From Lineus longissimus (Eukaryota; Nemertea; Pilidiophora; Heteronemertea; Lineidae): 64,000 nucleotides of DNA. Made by a program: the position numbers and the translations under genes. Below are positions 21,951-31,928 of this stretch, one piece after another. The stretch lies in contig NC_088308.1 of assembly GCF_910592395.1 (NCBI RefSeq), forward strand, positions 14,089,001 through 14,153,000, written 5' to 3'. Under the pieces are notes generated by a model. That model did not search any database and was not told the DNA's origin. It saw only the letters and a program-made list of their open reading frames with translations. The first letter of the stretch is position 1; the number at the start of each line of letters is the position of its first letter.

Positions 21951-22767
21951 TCAGGATGGGGTTTCAACACCAATGCACCCTGTGTAGAAGAACTTGTCGT
22001 TCGATAGAGGATTTGTCGTATCACTTACGTAGGGACCACCCTTTGCCAGACAACCACCGCAACTATTATGATCGAAGACGAGGACATGACTATAGCCGCT
22101 CCCGTAGCCTACGCGGGCAGAGACGCCGGGAAGCTTCCAAACCACATCCCAGAGAATGACCTCAGGAGCGCGAATCGAGGATAGCAGAACGCCGGCAGAC
22201 ACCCGTTGCAGTAAATTCCGTAGTTACATGCATTGTACCTTCCCTTGAAGACGCGAGACAGCCGTCACAGCAGCCGGCCGGAAAGTCCACGATTCACAAA
22301 TGCATGGAATGCAATACCATCACCACCCGTCGCACTACCCTACGCCGTCACTATGAAAGGCAACACGCTACTGCTTATAAAGAAAACGGTTTCCCTGCAA
22401 CAATGAGAAGTGAGAGGGCGCAGTCTACTAGGCCAAGGGCAAGTCAGTAGCTTCGTCAGAAGAACGATCTGAAGCGGTCCGCGTAGAGCCTATACCCAGC
22501 GATACGCCGACACAGAGAAGGGCACGTAGCAGCAGCAGTAGCAGCAGTAGTAGTAGCAGCGACGAAGACGTTGTAGTCGGAGAAGCCGAGCCTCATGACG
22601 AAGGAGATAAGGAGAATAGAGCGCCAATCCAGGCTATGTCTAAACCAGAAGTTCCCGTACGCCCGACTCGTCCACCAGGAGAAACGGTACTCAAGACCTC
22701 ACGTGTCTGGGTTTGGCGGGACGGCCTCAGAATGGAGGAAATCATCACCTATCCGGGATCTATCTAG
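21951..22767 (+). pseudogene. G2 ORF3: accessory protein with two C2H2 zinc fingers
   Basis: ATG 21956 lies two bases after a splice-acceptor-like TCGTCGTTTCAG ending at 21954. The first finger is CTLCRRTCRSIEDLSYHLRR plus DH. A TGA at 22157-22159 interrupts, but the same frame continues to a second finger (CMECNTITTRRTTLRRHYER plus QH, from 22301). After a frameshift near 22440 comes a run of nine or more Ser, then an acidic DED...GDKEN segment, a 'VPVRPTRPPGETV' segment and a TAG at 22765-22767. This is not an envelope protein: no signal peptide or membrane segment is visible. I infer a DNA- or RNA-binding accessory product. Confidence 0.65.
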
Positions 22768-22790
22768 TTTCGCACTTGAGGAAGCAGCAC

Positions 22791-23540
22791 GTATAATATA
22801 TATTCGAGATTGTTGTTGATCGAACTTTATTGTCATTTTTTACTGTTTAGCAAGCATGCATTCGGACTTGGCGATCGAACTTTGAATTGTAGTAGTTACT
22901 ACATCGTTAATGGTTGAGGTTGGACTTTTGCAGTTAAAGGGAACTGACAGAGTTTCTAATAGTTTATACAGTTGGACTTTCATGTGTATATTAAAAATTT
23001 TAAAATAGTTGAGTTCTTAGCTGCTTAGAGGGGAACCGTATAATATATATTCGAGATTGTTGTTGATCAAACTTTATTGTCATTTTTTACTGTTTAGCAA
23101 GCATGCATTCGGACTTGGCGATCGAACTTTGAATTGTAGTAGTTACTACATCGTTAATGGTTGAGGTTGGACTTTTGCAGTTAAAGGGAACTGACAGAGT
23201 TTCTAATAGTTTAGATATACAGTTGGACTTTCATGTGTATATTAAAAATTTTAAAATAGTTGAGTTCTTAGCAGCTTAGAGGGGAACCGTATAATATATA
23301 TTCGAGATTGTTGTTGATCAAACTTTATTGTCATTTTTTACTGTTTAGCAAGCATGCATTCGGACTTGGCGATCGAACTTTGAATTGTAGTAGTTACTAC
23401 ATCGTTAATGGTTGAGGTTGGACTTTTGCAGTTAAAGGGAACTGACAGAGTTTCTAATAGTTTAGATATACAGTTGGACTTTCATGTGTATATTAAAAAT
23501 TTTAAAATAGTTGAGTTCTTAGCTGCTTGGAGGGGAACCG
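22791..23540 (+). repeat. Three tandem copies of a ~250-bp unit before the G2 3' LTR
   Basis: The units start GTATAATATATATTCGAG at 22791, 23038 and 23289 (steps 247 and 251). They are almost identical; copies two and three carry a 4-bp GATA insert relative to the first. They contain TTGTAGTAGTTACTACA palindromes. No coding. Confidence 0.95.
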
Positions 23541-23728
23541 TTAGTATTGTGTAAATAGTTGTTATGGTATATCTGCTGATCGGTTACGTGAAGTTTGACT
23601 AGTTGACAGTTTGGATAAGTTTAGTAGGATAAGTCATGTGCAGTCAGCAGTGATAGAGTGACGATTTAATTTGTTTCATATATCTATATTGCGGAAGTTT
23701 AATCGTGCGATGGTACGCACTAATTTTA

Positions 23729-23739
23729 AGTGGGGGGGC
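23729..23739 (+). promoter_or_regulatory. G2 polypurine tract
   Basis: AGTGGGGGGG lies just upstream of the 3' LTR start at 23743, the expected plus-strand primer position. Confidence 0.75.
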
Positions 23740-23742
23740 TGT

Positions 23743-24533
23743 TGTTATGCCAGAGATCGGGGAAAACCAGTTGTTTCCGTCATCATGACGACGTGTGACC
23801 ATATTTGGAAGGGATTCTTCCGGTAACTAATTTATGTAAGTAAACAGTGCAGACGCATTTCTATTTTCTCTTTAACTTCAGTTTAAGATAAGTTCGGTAA
23901 TGCAAACTTGCGGGAGGCATGTATTTGTACTCTCTGGTTAGGTTTTGATATATTGTGAATGTATTTCTGTCGCCGTATTTATGATTCAGAGCTTTCATTG
24001 TAGCGCGGTTTCTGTGTGTATATTTTCACTGTACATTCTCGCTGAGATTCGGCCTTTTACCCCGTCTTCAGTCGATGATTACGACCGTCATTCGTATTCT
24101 ATTTCTAAACGTTGCCTCAGGTTTGATTCATCTTGCAATGTAGAATCAAACCTGGGTGTTCATTTCTTTATAATTTCCAGTCTTTATAGTTTAAACATCG
24201 TTTTTCTGAAGCATATCTACGGCCTTTCTTCGTCTCGCATCACTGTTTACATTTTTTGTCGTTACGTCATGTCATCTGTTGTCCTCGCGTCATGATTGGC
24301 CGAGGCGCAGGTGACGTCTCTCTGTTTGTAAATATTGGCACGTGTACGTTGTGCGTGAGTGGTGAATGGATCGCTGTAGGTGCTTGAAGCATCCGAGGCA
24401 GTGTAGGTTTTAATGTACAAAGTGAACAAAGTTTTGATTAAATTTAAACTGTATTTCTTGATTAAGTTATTCAACGTTTAGAGTGGATCTTTAAGAGACC
24501 AGACACAGAATGCAAGAACTGTCAGATATGACA
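23743..24533 (+). repeat. G2 3' LTR
   Basis: It is the partner of the 5' LTR and is followed directly by the GTAT duplication (24534-24537). Confidence 0.95.
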
Positions 24534-26210
24534 GTATCAACCATTGTGCCTCCTCGCATACAGCGTCTTCAGTGGAGACTGCAGGCGTATGATTACACTA
24601 TTGAGCATATAGAGGGCAAAAAGAATATTGCAGACTGTCTGTTTAGAATGCCATTGCCTACCAAACCATGTGAGGAAAAGAAGAATGCATTTGTTGATGA
24701 TTATGTAATGAATGTAGTAGAGATTACTGTAGGGTCTCTAAAAGGTGTCTCCCTAGATGAGCTGAAAGCCGAGTCTCTCAAGGACGACGTCATCAGAAAG
24801 GTTCATGGTTATGTGTGTTCAGAGTGGCCCAAAGATTTGGACAAAGATATCCAGCCATTCTATAGGTATAGGCACGAGATGTCTACTTTTGGGTCATTAC
24901 TGCTGCGAGGACAGCGACTGGTTGAGAAAGCGAGTCCTTGACATAGCACGAGTCGCATCCTGGTGTTGTGAGGACCAAGGTGTTCCTCAGGTTGAGATTT
25001 TTCTGGCCTGGATTAGATGCTGTTGAAAAGCTTGTTGAAAACTGTCAGAAATGTATGGTAAACCAACCTTTAGTCCATGACACCCCCCTGGAACCAGTTG
25101 AACTGCCTGGGAAACCATGGCAAAAAGTGGCTATGGACATATTTGGACCTATTCAGGGCGAGTACTTGCTCACCCTCATGGACTATTACTCGTCATGGCC
25201 TGAAGCTATTGTTCTACAAGACATTTCCTCTGCTACAATAGTTGTAAAACTCTCTGAAGTTTTTGCAAGACTAGGTTTCCCCGAGATAGTAGTGACTAAT
25301 AATGGTCAGCAATTCGTAGGTAAATTGACTGAATCGTTCTTTGTGTCGTGTGGTATTAAACATGTGAAAGCCAGTCCGTACTACCCAAGGAGTAATGGCA
25401 AGGTGGAAAGGTTCCACAGGTACTTGAAGAAGTCTTTGAAATGTGCTGTACTTTCTGGTAAACACTGGCAATTTGAGCTAGCAAAGACATTGATGTCATA
25501 TAGGTCAACTCCATGAAGATCATCAGGTATGTCCCCTGCTGTCCTGTTGTTTGGGCATGAGATTAGGACCAAGTTACCACTGTTGAGTGTGAAAAGCCTA
25601 GTGACCAGATACCACCTCACCAAGAGCATCATGATGTGTATAGAGATAAGATGAAGGCCTATACTGACAAGAAAAGACATGCTCAGTGCAATGATTTACA
25701 AATCGGTGATGTTGTATATGTAGCCAATGTACTGAAAGGAGGGAAATTGGATCCCAAGTATAATCCTGTGAAACATGTCATCATAGTATCTAGGGCTGAG
25801 AACACATTTGATGTTGTGAATTCTGAGACAGGGCAAAGTTTGTGAGAAATGCCAAGTTCTTGAGAAAGGTTCCAGTTGGTGATCCTTCTAGTTCTGTACC
25901 AGAGCAACTCTTGAATGATGCATTGCAAGAAAACAACAGTACTAATGTAAATGTAGCACAAGGTCTTCAGGAGCCTACTCAGCAGAATCAGAACTGTGTA
26001 TTAGCTGGGCCAGAACATGCACCTGTAGCTAGGCCTTCCCAGACACAAGTACATGTTGCTAAGCCTACCCAGACTCATGTGAGTCCCAAGTCTAGAAATC
26101 CTGTGCAAACAGCAAGCATGTCTGGTACATCTGTTGTTCCAACTTGCACAAGGTCAGGAAGAGTGTCAAAACCAAATCCAAAGTATTGTTGCGACAATTT
26201 TGTAAAATAG
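24534..26210 (+). pseudogene. G1 pol part 3: RNase H end, integrase and C-terminal tail
   Basis: The frame resumes at the end of RNase H ('DYTIEHIEGKKNIADCLFRM'). A TGA at 24939-24941 and a frameshift separate it from the integrase zinc finger (a His-x3-His segment near 24948, then CQKC). The first catalytic Asp is in 'VAMDIFGPI'. The second lies in 'IVVTNNGQQF', where the family has Asp, so one catalytic residue is Asn. The Glu is in 'SNGKVERFHRYL'. A TGA at 25514-25516 and a frameshift break the C-terminal part, which continues as 'LQIGDVVYVANVLKGGKLDP' and, after another shift, a Gln/Pro/Thr-rich tail ending at 26210. Confidence 0.88.
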
Positions 26211-26584
26211 AAAGTGTGTGTCTTTTGTATCCTGTTTGATGTGACTTGAGACATCATACTGTAAGTGTAACCGTATACATGTATGTGAAATCATCATTCT
26301 CTCTTGAAGACAGTATTCAATTTTGTCTTGTATTCTGAATATCAACATTTTCCTAGCTTTGATTAGCTATGCTGTTCAATACTAGTATGTCATTGTATTT
26401 GTCTACAAGTGTGTTTTGTATTTCTTAAACATGTAGGACTAATTGGTTCTGAAATTTTGTATTTGATTTGATATGATGACTAGTACAAGTCGTTTTACGT
26501 TTTCTGTGTTCTATGATAATTCACAAGTGTAATTACTGCAATTTGGTGAATCTGTTTAGACTTGTCATCTCCAGTGAAAGTCTA
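26211..26584 (+). other. G1 3' untranslated region
   Basis: AT-rich spacer between the pol stop and the polypurine tract. No feature seen. Confidence 0.6.
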
Positions 26585-26597
26585 GTTAGGGAGGATA
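26585..26597 (+). promoter_or_regulatory. G1 polypurine tract
   Basis: AGTTAGGGAGGATA abuts the 3' LTR start. Confidence 0.6.
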
Positions 26598-26750
26598 TGT
26601 TGTGTCCTTACTAAACTGTAGAGTGATACCATATATTTTGTACACTTACTACTGTACTGTGAAGTGAGACCGGAGAACCGGAAGAGATTTTCAATAAAGA
26701 ATAACATTGTTTTATATCGATCTTTAATCCACTTTCATCGGAACCCAACA
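26598..26750 (+). repeat. G1 3' LTR
   Basis: 153 bp, one difference from the 5' LTR by eye, followed by the AAGCA duplication (26751-26755). Confidence 0.95.
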
Positions 26751-26755
26751 AAGCA

Positions 26756-27108
26756 CACTCTCCAACACAAGATCTCCTGCCAAATCCTCTGCCACAAGCT
26801 TCCATGTTAGAAAGTCACCATTCATTATACATTACGTTGGAGCACACTCAGCAATAATGGCAGCCAATTCTAGCAGGGGTGTAAATGTATGTTTATTTCG
26901 GGGCGGGAAATTCAAATCAGGAAAAAAACATGGTGAAATGACATTTTCCTCACTACCGCCAACTGGTAATATAAAGCTTAAAGTGCCTAGGTCCTACGGT
27001 TACAAAATGCCCAACTTTGTCTACAGATGGCTGGAAGGATGGAAGGACAGGCACCTATCAAATAGCTATAGGACTAGCTCTGCTGACTTTGTCAGCTGAG
27101 CTAAAAAT
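26756..27108. repeat. Right flank of G1, ending in a B-family 3' end
   Basis: From about 26980 the sequence matches the 3' part of other B copies (CTACGGTTACAAAATGCCC) and ends with the stem GCTGAC-TTT-GTCAGC then TGAGCTAAAAAT. The 5' end of this copy is not identifiable. No gene. Confidence 0.65.
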
Positions 27109-27118
27109 TATCAAACAA

Positions 27119-27873
27119 GAGGCCCAAGGGCCTGGCGCTCAGCTGAAATATATGAACATGGAAAGTACCCGATAGATCTCTTTCAACCTCAGTTTTGTCA
27201 ATATATCAGGCAAACATACCAAAGTAAAAAGACTTTTAAATGGTGACAAATATGCCACTTATTAGTCAAATCTAAGTGCCTGAGCCAGGCTGACCTTGAA
27301 AAGTAGGTCAAATAGAAAGCCCATGTGATATCATGTAAAGGAGACTTATTGTACACCAACCATAAAATTCATGTCACTCTGGATACAGCAAAGGCTTTAA
27401 AATAGAAAAAAAAAACCAAGATGGCCGCCCACCAAATTATTCAAAAAAGTAAAGAAAATGTATTTACAAGTGAAAAAAGTAAAAATTAAAAAAAAAAAAA
27501 ATTGACCCGAAGTGGGATTGGAACCCACAACCTTCAGAGTCATACAAGAGCGGGAAATTCAAATCAAGCTTAAACTCGGTCAACACAGATTTTGGCTCAG
27601 TAATGCCAACTGGTAGTATCAATCAAAACTACTCTTAGTAGTTTCAAGACCTACATGCATGCGGTCCTTTTCAACTTTATTTCAAGCTTCTATCTGCTTG
27701 AATAAAGCGCCAACAAATTGTTTTGTGATTTAGGCTTTTTGCCCCCTGGTGGCCAAACTGTTAATCCTGCCGGACCCACACTTGGTCTATTCAGGAGTCC
27801 TGAAGGGTCTAAATGGCTTATAGGGAAAATCTATCGCCTATCCGCCATAGTTTTGAAACGTGCCTGTTTAACG

Positions 27874-27904
<31 letters not shown>

Positions 27905-27963
27905 GGACATTCATTCTACCATTTAATCATATGAATAGCTCAGCTTGTCAGCTGAGCTAAAAA
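27119..27963 (+). mobile_element. B3: complete B-family element (845 bp)
   Basis: 5' end GAGGCCCAAGGGCCTGGCGC; a (GACA)n microsatellite near 27875-27903; 3' hairpin AGCTCAGCT-TGTC-AGCTGAGCT then AAAAATA. It also carries one TGACCT-N8-AGGTCA block (27290) and one GGCCCCCTGGTGGCCAAAC core motif (27740), linking the B and A families. No protein. Confidence 0.85.
27503..27548 (-). repeat. tRNA-like 3' half inside B3
   Basis: On the minus strand a 5-bp stem GTGGG/CCCAC closes a TTCCAAT loop, like a T-arm with a B-box (GGTTCCAATCC), followed by an oligo-T run (the A-run at 27490-27501). No 5' acceptor partner is visible, so this is a tRNA-derived fragment rather than a gene. Confidence 0.4.
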
Positions 27964-28226
27964 TATTCAGCCAGATGTGAAAACATTATTTCCTCTGTGG
28001 ACCGAGGTATAAAGGAATGAAGTTTAAACTTCTCGATGACCTCATTCGCCTAATGTAGGTCAGATCGCGCTGATTTTTGGTTTCTGAGTTCATCTAGGGT
28101 TACGCCAGCGTCAACGAAGTGCCTAGGCCTTTCGGTTACAAAATGCCCAAAAGTGACATGGAGGGAAGGACAGACACAATTCCCTTAGTAACATTACCAG
28201 CTTCGCTGACTTTGTCAGCTGAGCTA
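27964..28226 (+). repeat. 3' part of another B-family copy
   Basis: CTTTCGGTTACAAAATGCCC near 28130 and the terminal GCTGAC-TTT-GTCAGC-TGAGCTAAAAA match the B 3' end. B3 may be nested within this copy and the fragment ending at 27108. Confidence 0.6.
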
Positions 28227-28296
28227 AAAAGGCCCGCACTGACGATGAATTCGTAGAGTTAGATTTCTGAAGCCCAGGTTCTGCATTAAATTGCAG

Positions 28297-28476
28297 GGTC
28301 AACTCCGTCCAGATGGGAGGGGAATTCCTGAGACCAAGAAGAATGACATTGTGAAGAAACGTCCAATGATGCCTGCAACAAGAAGGAAGTTCTGGGAAGA
28401 TCTCATTGTGGACAATAATTCAGAGGACTTAAGTTATATGAGCAATGAACACATTGCCCAAGAGTTCTGCAGCTGA
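28297..28476 (+). CDS. Likely 3'-terminal exon of an unrecognised host gene
   Basis: A splice acceptor (CTGCATTAAATTGCAG) ends at 28296. The frame opens with 'GQLRPDGRGIPETKKNDIVK' and contains 'KRPMMPATRRKFWEDLIVDN', a compact basic/aromatic segment with sharply non-repeat codon texture, and stops with TGA at 28474-28476. A polyadenylation signal AATAAA follows at 28504. Upstream exons would be to the left and have not been found among the repeats. I do not recognise the protein. A retrocopy fragment is possible, but the clean acceptor argues for a real last exon. Confidence 0.55.
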   Translation, partial: GQLRPDGRGIPETKKNDIVKKRPMMPATRRKFWEDLIVDNNSEDLSYMSNEHIAQEFCS

Positions 28477-28503
28477 TTGGTTGACATTTCCCAAGGATTG
28501 AAA

Positions 28504-28509
28504 AATAAA
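28504..28509 (+). promoter_or_regulatory. Polyadenylation signal for the 28297-28476 exon
   Basis: AATAAA 28 bp after the stop codon. Confidence 0.5.
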
Positions 28510-28756
28510 TGATTCAATAGATACCAGTAGTTCAGCTAGGAAATATTTCTGAGCATAACATTACAGATTTCAAAGTGAAACTTCCTTGGGCATTCTTGTA
28601 TCACAATGCTCATGGTTAGTAAAATAGATGAAGACGTACTATAATACTTATACCTCAATTTAAACTTACATGCCAGAACGGACACTCCCCTTGCTTTAGG
28701 AAACAAAGCTACTAGCATCATTCAAGGCAGAATGTTCAGTTAATTTCTAACAATAA

Positions 28757-29490
28757 TGAAAAGAATATCATCAAAATTAAGTCACTAATAAACGAGATAT
28801 TGCACTTTTTACCTATTTAGTTTTGGCCTCCTGGGGGCAAAGTTGAGTACCAGATCAGATCAAAATTCAGTGTCGGAGGTTACATGACGTAGAGAGTTAT
28901 GTGTACCAAATTTCAAGTTCATAACATTAGTGGTTAAGAAACGTGCCATTGTTACACTCAAATGACCAATTGACGCCATTTGACCTCTATGACCTAGAAA
29001 AGCAGGTCAAATCAAAAACTCATACAATATGTGATGTATCCTTGCTAGTTATTGAAAACGAATCACAAGCGAGATATCACACTTTCTAGGTTTTCACTTA
29101 TGGCCCCCTGGTGGCCAAGTCGAGAATCAGACCGGACTGAAATTCAGGGTCAGAGGTCACCTGACCTAGGGGGTCCTTTGTACGAAGTCTCAAGTTCATA
29201 GCCTTAGGGGTTAAGAAATGTGCCACAGTTATGGCCAATTTAAGCCATTTGACTGCTGTGACCTCAACAGATATCACACTATTTATGTTTTCAGTTTTGG
29301 CCTCATGGTGACCAAGTCAAGAATCAGACCGGACCGAAATTCAGTGTCAAAGGTCATCTGACCTAGGGAGTCATGCATACAAAGTTTTGAGTCCATAGCC
29401 CTAGCGGTTAAGAAACGTGCCACTTTTTTTGAAATAGGATACGACAGGATGCGGTGTCGTATAGACTCAACGTACTGGTGAGCCAAAAAG
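28757..29490 (+). mobile_element. A3: 5'-truncated A-family element
   Basis: It carries core units (GGCCCCCTGGTGGCCAAGT at about 29102 and relatives) and ends GGTGAGCCAAAAAGG. The conserved 5' hairpin is missing. Confidence 0.75.
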
Positions 29491-29640
29491 GACTCGGGAC
29501 GCAGAACCACATAATATAGCAACTGTTAGTACGCCTGACCTGAATGTATCAAAGTTTATAACGGATGTTAAGTTGATTTAGGAAACAAAGCTGGTAACAG
29601 CAATCAGGGAAGATGTTTGATTTGATATTATCACTGGAAA

Positions 29641-30763
29641 CAAAATGTGACTGGCTCTGTCAAACCCAGCTGCATGTCAACAGGTAACATTGTGAGAAAA
29701 AGCACTACCGGTATTTGTTGGAAAATAGACTACAAAATGCATTAGAATCACGAACTTCAACTGGCCCCCAAATAGAAAATGTCTGAGCTATCAGTGTGGT
29801 TTATATACCATTTGAAAGCTACTGAAATGATCTTTCCAGATCCACAACTAACTGAAAGTGTCAAATATGAGACCTGTAAGTTGCTGGGTTTGACTGTTAC
29901 GGTACATTTCGCCTACTCCCATTTCGCCTACAAAATGTGGTCATTTCGCCTACAACCCATTTCGCCTACTCCCATTTCACCTAATTCCCATTTCGCCTAC
30001 AACCAATTTTACCTACTTCTCATTTTGCCTAAACCCATTTCGCCTACTTCCCATTTTGCCTGCTGCAGTATGGTTTGCCCAGATAGTGGTACTATAAAAC
30101 TTTGTGGATAGTTTGTAAATATTTAAAGTGGGTGTCTGCTAAGAAAAGGTGGGGTCCAATAGAAATAGTTTCAAATTCTAGCAGTTAAGGTGAAGATAAA
30201 TGAGATTTCTAAAGCATTATTCTTTGCATAATTGTGCTCTCTTTAGATAAACAATACAGCCATTTAACAAGTTACTTATTATTAATAAGTAACTTGTTAT
30301 TGCCTGGCTATAACCTTTTACAATAGGGAGCACGCTTCTGAGCACCCCGTACACTCTGTTGCTATCACCTTCATTGTCCCCATTCTTGATGTGGTACAGA
30401 CCTGGGCCCAGCAAAAAGGCAGGGACACTTTTTTTCGCCACCCTGTAGTAGGTATACGCCTGCCCCATACCCATATACAGGACCTATAAAATGTCCAAAA
30501 ATGCATAAGAAATATGTCTTAATAGCACATAGTAGGCGAAATGGGAAGTAGGCAAAATGGGAAGTAGGCGAAATGGGTTTAGGCGAAATAGGAATTAGGC
30601 AAAATGGGAATTAGGCAAAATGGGAGTAGGCGAAATAGGTGTAGGCGAAATGGGTGTAGGCGAAATAGGAGTAGGCGAAATAGGTGTAGGCGAAGTGGGT
30701 GTAGGCGAAATGAGAGTAGGCGAAATGGGATGACACCGGGTTTGACAGAGCCGGTCACAAATG
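29641..30763. mobile_element. ~1.1-kb foldback element with inverted minisatellite arms
   Basis: The outer arms TGACTGGCTCTGTCAAACCC (29648) and GGGTTTGACAGAGCCGGTCA (30738) are inverted copies. Inside, the left arm has a CATTTCGCCTACTCC-type minisatellite (29905-30062) and the right arm has the same motif inverted, GTAGGCGAAATGG (30532-30731). The middle is single copy. Apparent small ORFs here are just translations of the minisatellite. Confidence 0.8.
30266..30298. repeat. 33-bp near-perfect hairpin
   Basis: AACAAGTTACTTATT, spacer ATT, then the exact inverse. It sits in the middle of the foldback element. Confidence 0.9.
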
Positions 30764-31928
30764 TGAAATATGAAATTTCTGTTTTATATTCATTAAAGGT
30801 GTTATCAATGAAATTTCTGTTTTAAAGGTGTTATCAGTTGAAATAAAATGTGAATTACTGTTAAATTTTTGTTTTAAAAGGTGTTGTCAATGAAAAAGGG
30901 ACAGTCACTGCACTTCGATTTGACAGCTATAAATTGTTCTTACTACTCGTGACAAGTCAAAGTGCAGTATCCACCGTATCTATCATTTGGGTTAACTAGG
31001 GGTCAAATTTCTACTTCCCCAAAAAGAGGTACCTTTCTGCACCGTAATACAGGTATAACCTTCAGACTCCAAAAATCATGCAGCAAGGGGCAACGCAGAA
31101 ACCTTTTTCTCAAAACCATAATTTTTCAGATACTGCAGTTTCTCTTGACAGGGCAGTATAGTGTCTGCAGAGTGTGCCCCATCTTGGTTGTGCATTGGCG
31201 CTAATGGGTATATTCAGTAGAATAGAAGATCAAATGCACATCACGAATATTCCCGAGTGCCTGGCTTCGGCCTTGCGCTGGAATGTGTATTTGACCAGTC
31301 TGCTTTTGATACTGAACTGGCGTAATCTGTTAGATGCAAGGTCATGTCTGGAGACCACGGTGACGGTAGCAGCTCAGGGCACTGGCATAATTCTTGCACC
31401 TCAGAATCGACGTACTCCCACGACTCAATCAACCAAAGCAGTACTGAAGCATCAAAAATTTGTTATAACATGGACTTAGAGATGAATCCTTGAGTGATAT
31501 ATAATCCAAATAAAACTTCAGCTATATAAAAATGTAAACCAACGTCACACATTTTTTTATCCGATTTGGTGAGCAATAAATAAAAAAAAAGACAAAGCAC
31601 TACTCCACTGAGCGATTCCATAAAAGCTGGTATACTACATGCAGCACAGTATATATCCACTTATTGTATTTATAAATGGATCCATTTAAGAAATTTGGAC
31701 AAGCTCTGAGCCCTGAATGATTATACACAGTGGAAAAGTAACACAAAACTGTTATACAGGGATCAAAACATTACTCCAACACAACTGCACAGAAATAAAA
31801 CTGATAAATTCCAACCAGTCGTAGGTCTATTATCTGAATACATCAGTGACTACATCTTTTTATGCCCATTAATCCATGGGTGAATACATACAGAGACAAA
31901 GTTGTGAATGATATCAGCGGGATTCACT
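30764..31928. other. Region downstream of the CBX stop, no other gene seen
   Basis: The part next to 31928 should be CBX 3' untranslated sequence (minus strand). I could not fix its polyadenylation site. Short tandem 'AAATTTCTGTTTTA...GGTGTTATCA' repeats occur near 30770-30890. Small open frames around 31174-31479 have no family resemblance. Confidence 0.4.

Larger units (their letters stand above)
15360..24533 (+). mobile_element. G2: Ty3/gypsy retrotransposon nested in G1
   Basis: The LTRs are 792 bp (15360-16151) and 791 bp (23743-24533), beginning TGTWATGCC and ending ATATGACA, with GTAT duplicated on both sides. The order is leader, gag, protease, RT, (deleted) RNase H, integrase, an extra zinc-finger ORF3, a 250-bp tandem repeat and a polypurine tract. 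It carries its own MITE insertion (18006-18621). I count roughly twenty differences between the LTRs (~97% identity). Deletion, frameshifts and stops make it inactive. Confidence 0.95.
9384..26750 (+). mobile_element. G1: Ty3/gypsy retrotransposon interrupted by three insertions
   Basis: Two 153-bp LTRs (9384-9536 and 26598-26750) start TGTTG and end CCAACA. They are flanked by the same 5 bp, AAGCA (9379-9383 and 26751-26755), so they are the two ends of one insertion. Between them lie gag, protease, RT, RNase H and integrase in order. B1 (10551-12519), A2 (13261-14370) and G2 (15360-24533 plus a duplicated GTAT) split the coding region. Subtracting them leaves an element of about 5.1 kb, a normal gypsy size. 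Several frameshifts and stops show that it is inactive. Confidence 0.95.

Noticed and set aside
22791-23540. Tandem repeat read as additional LTR fragments
   Set aside because: The 250-bp unit has no similarity to the G2 LTR and lies upstream of the polypurine tract.
27503-27548. Functional tRNA gene
   Set aside because: Only a T-arm-like half is present, with no matching acceptor 5' strand or D-arm; it is best explained as part of a repeat.
29779-30111. 110-codon ORF
   Set aside because: Its C-terminal half is the translated CATTTCGCCTAC minisatellite; the same applies to the frame at 30604-30825.
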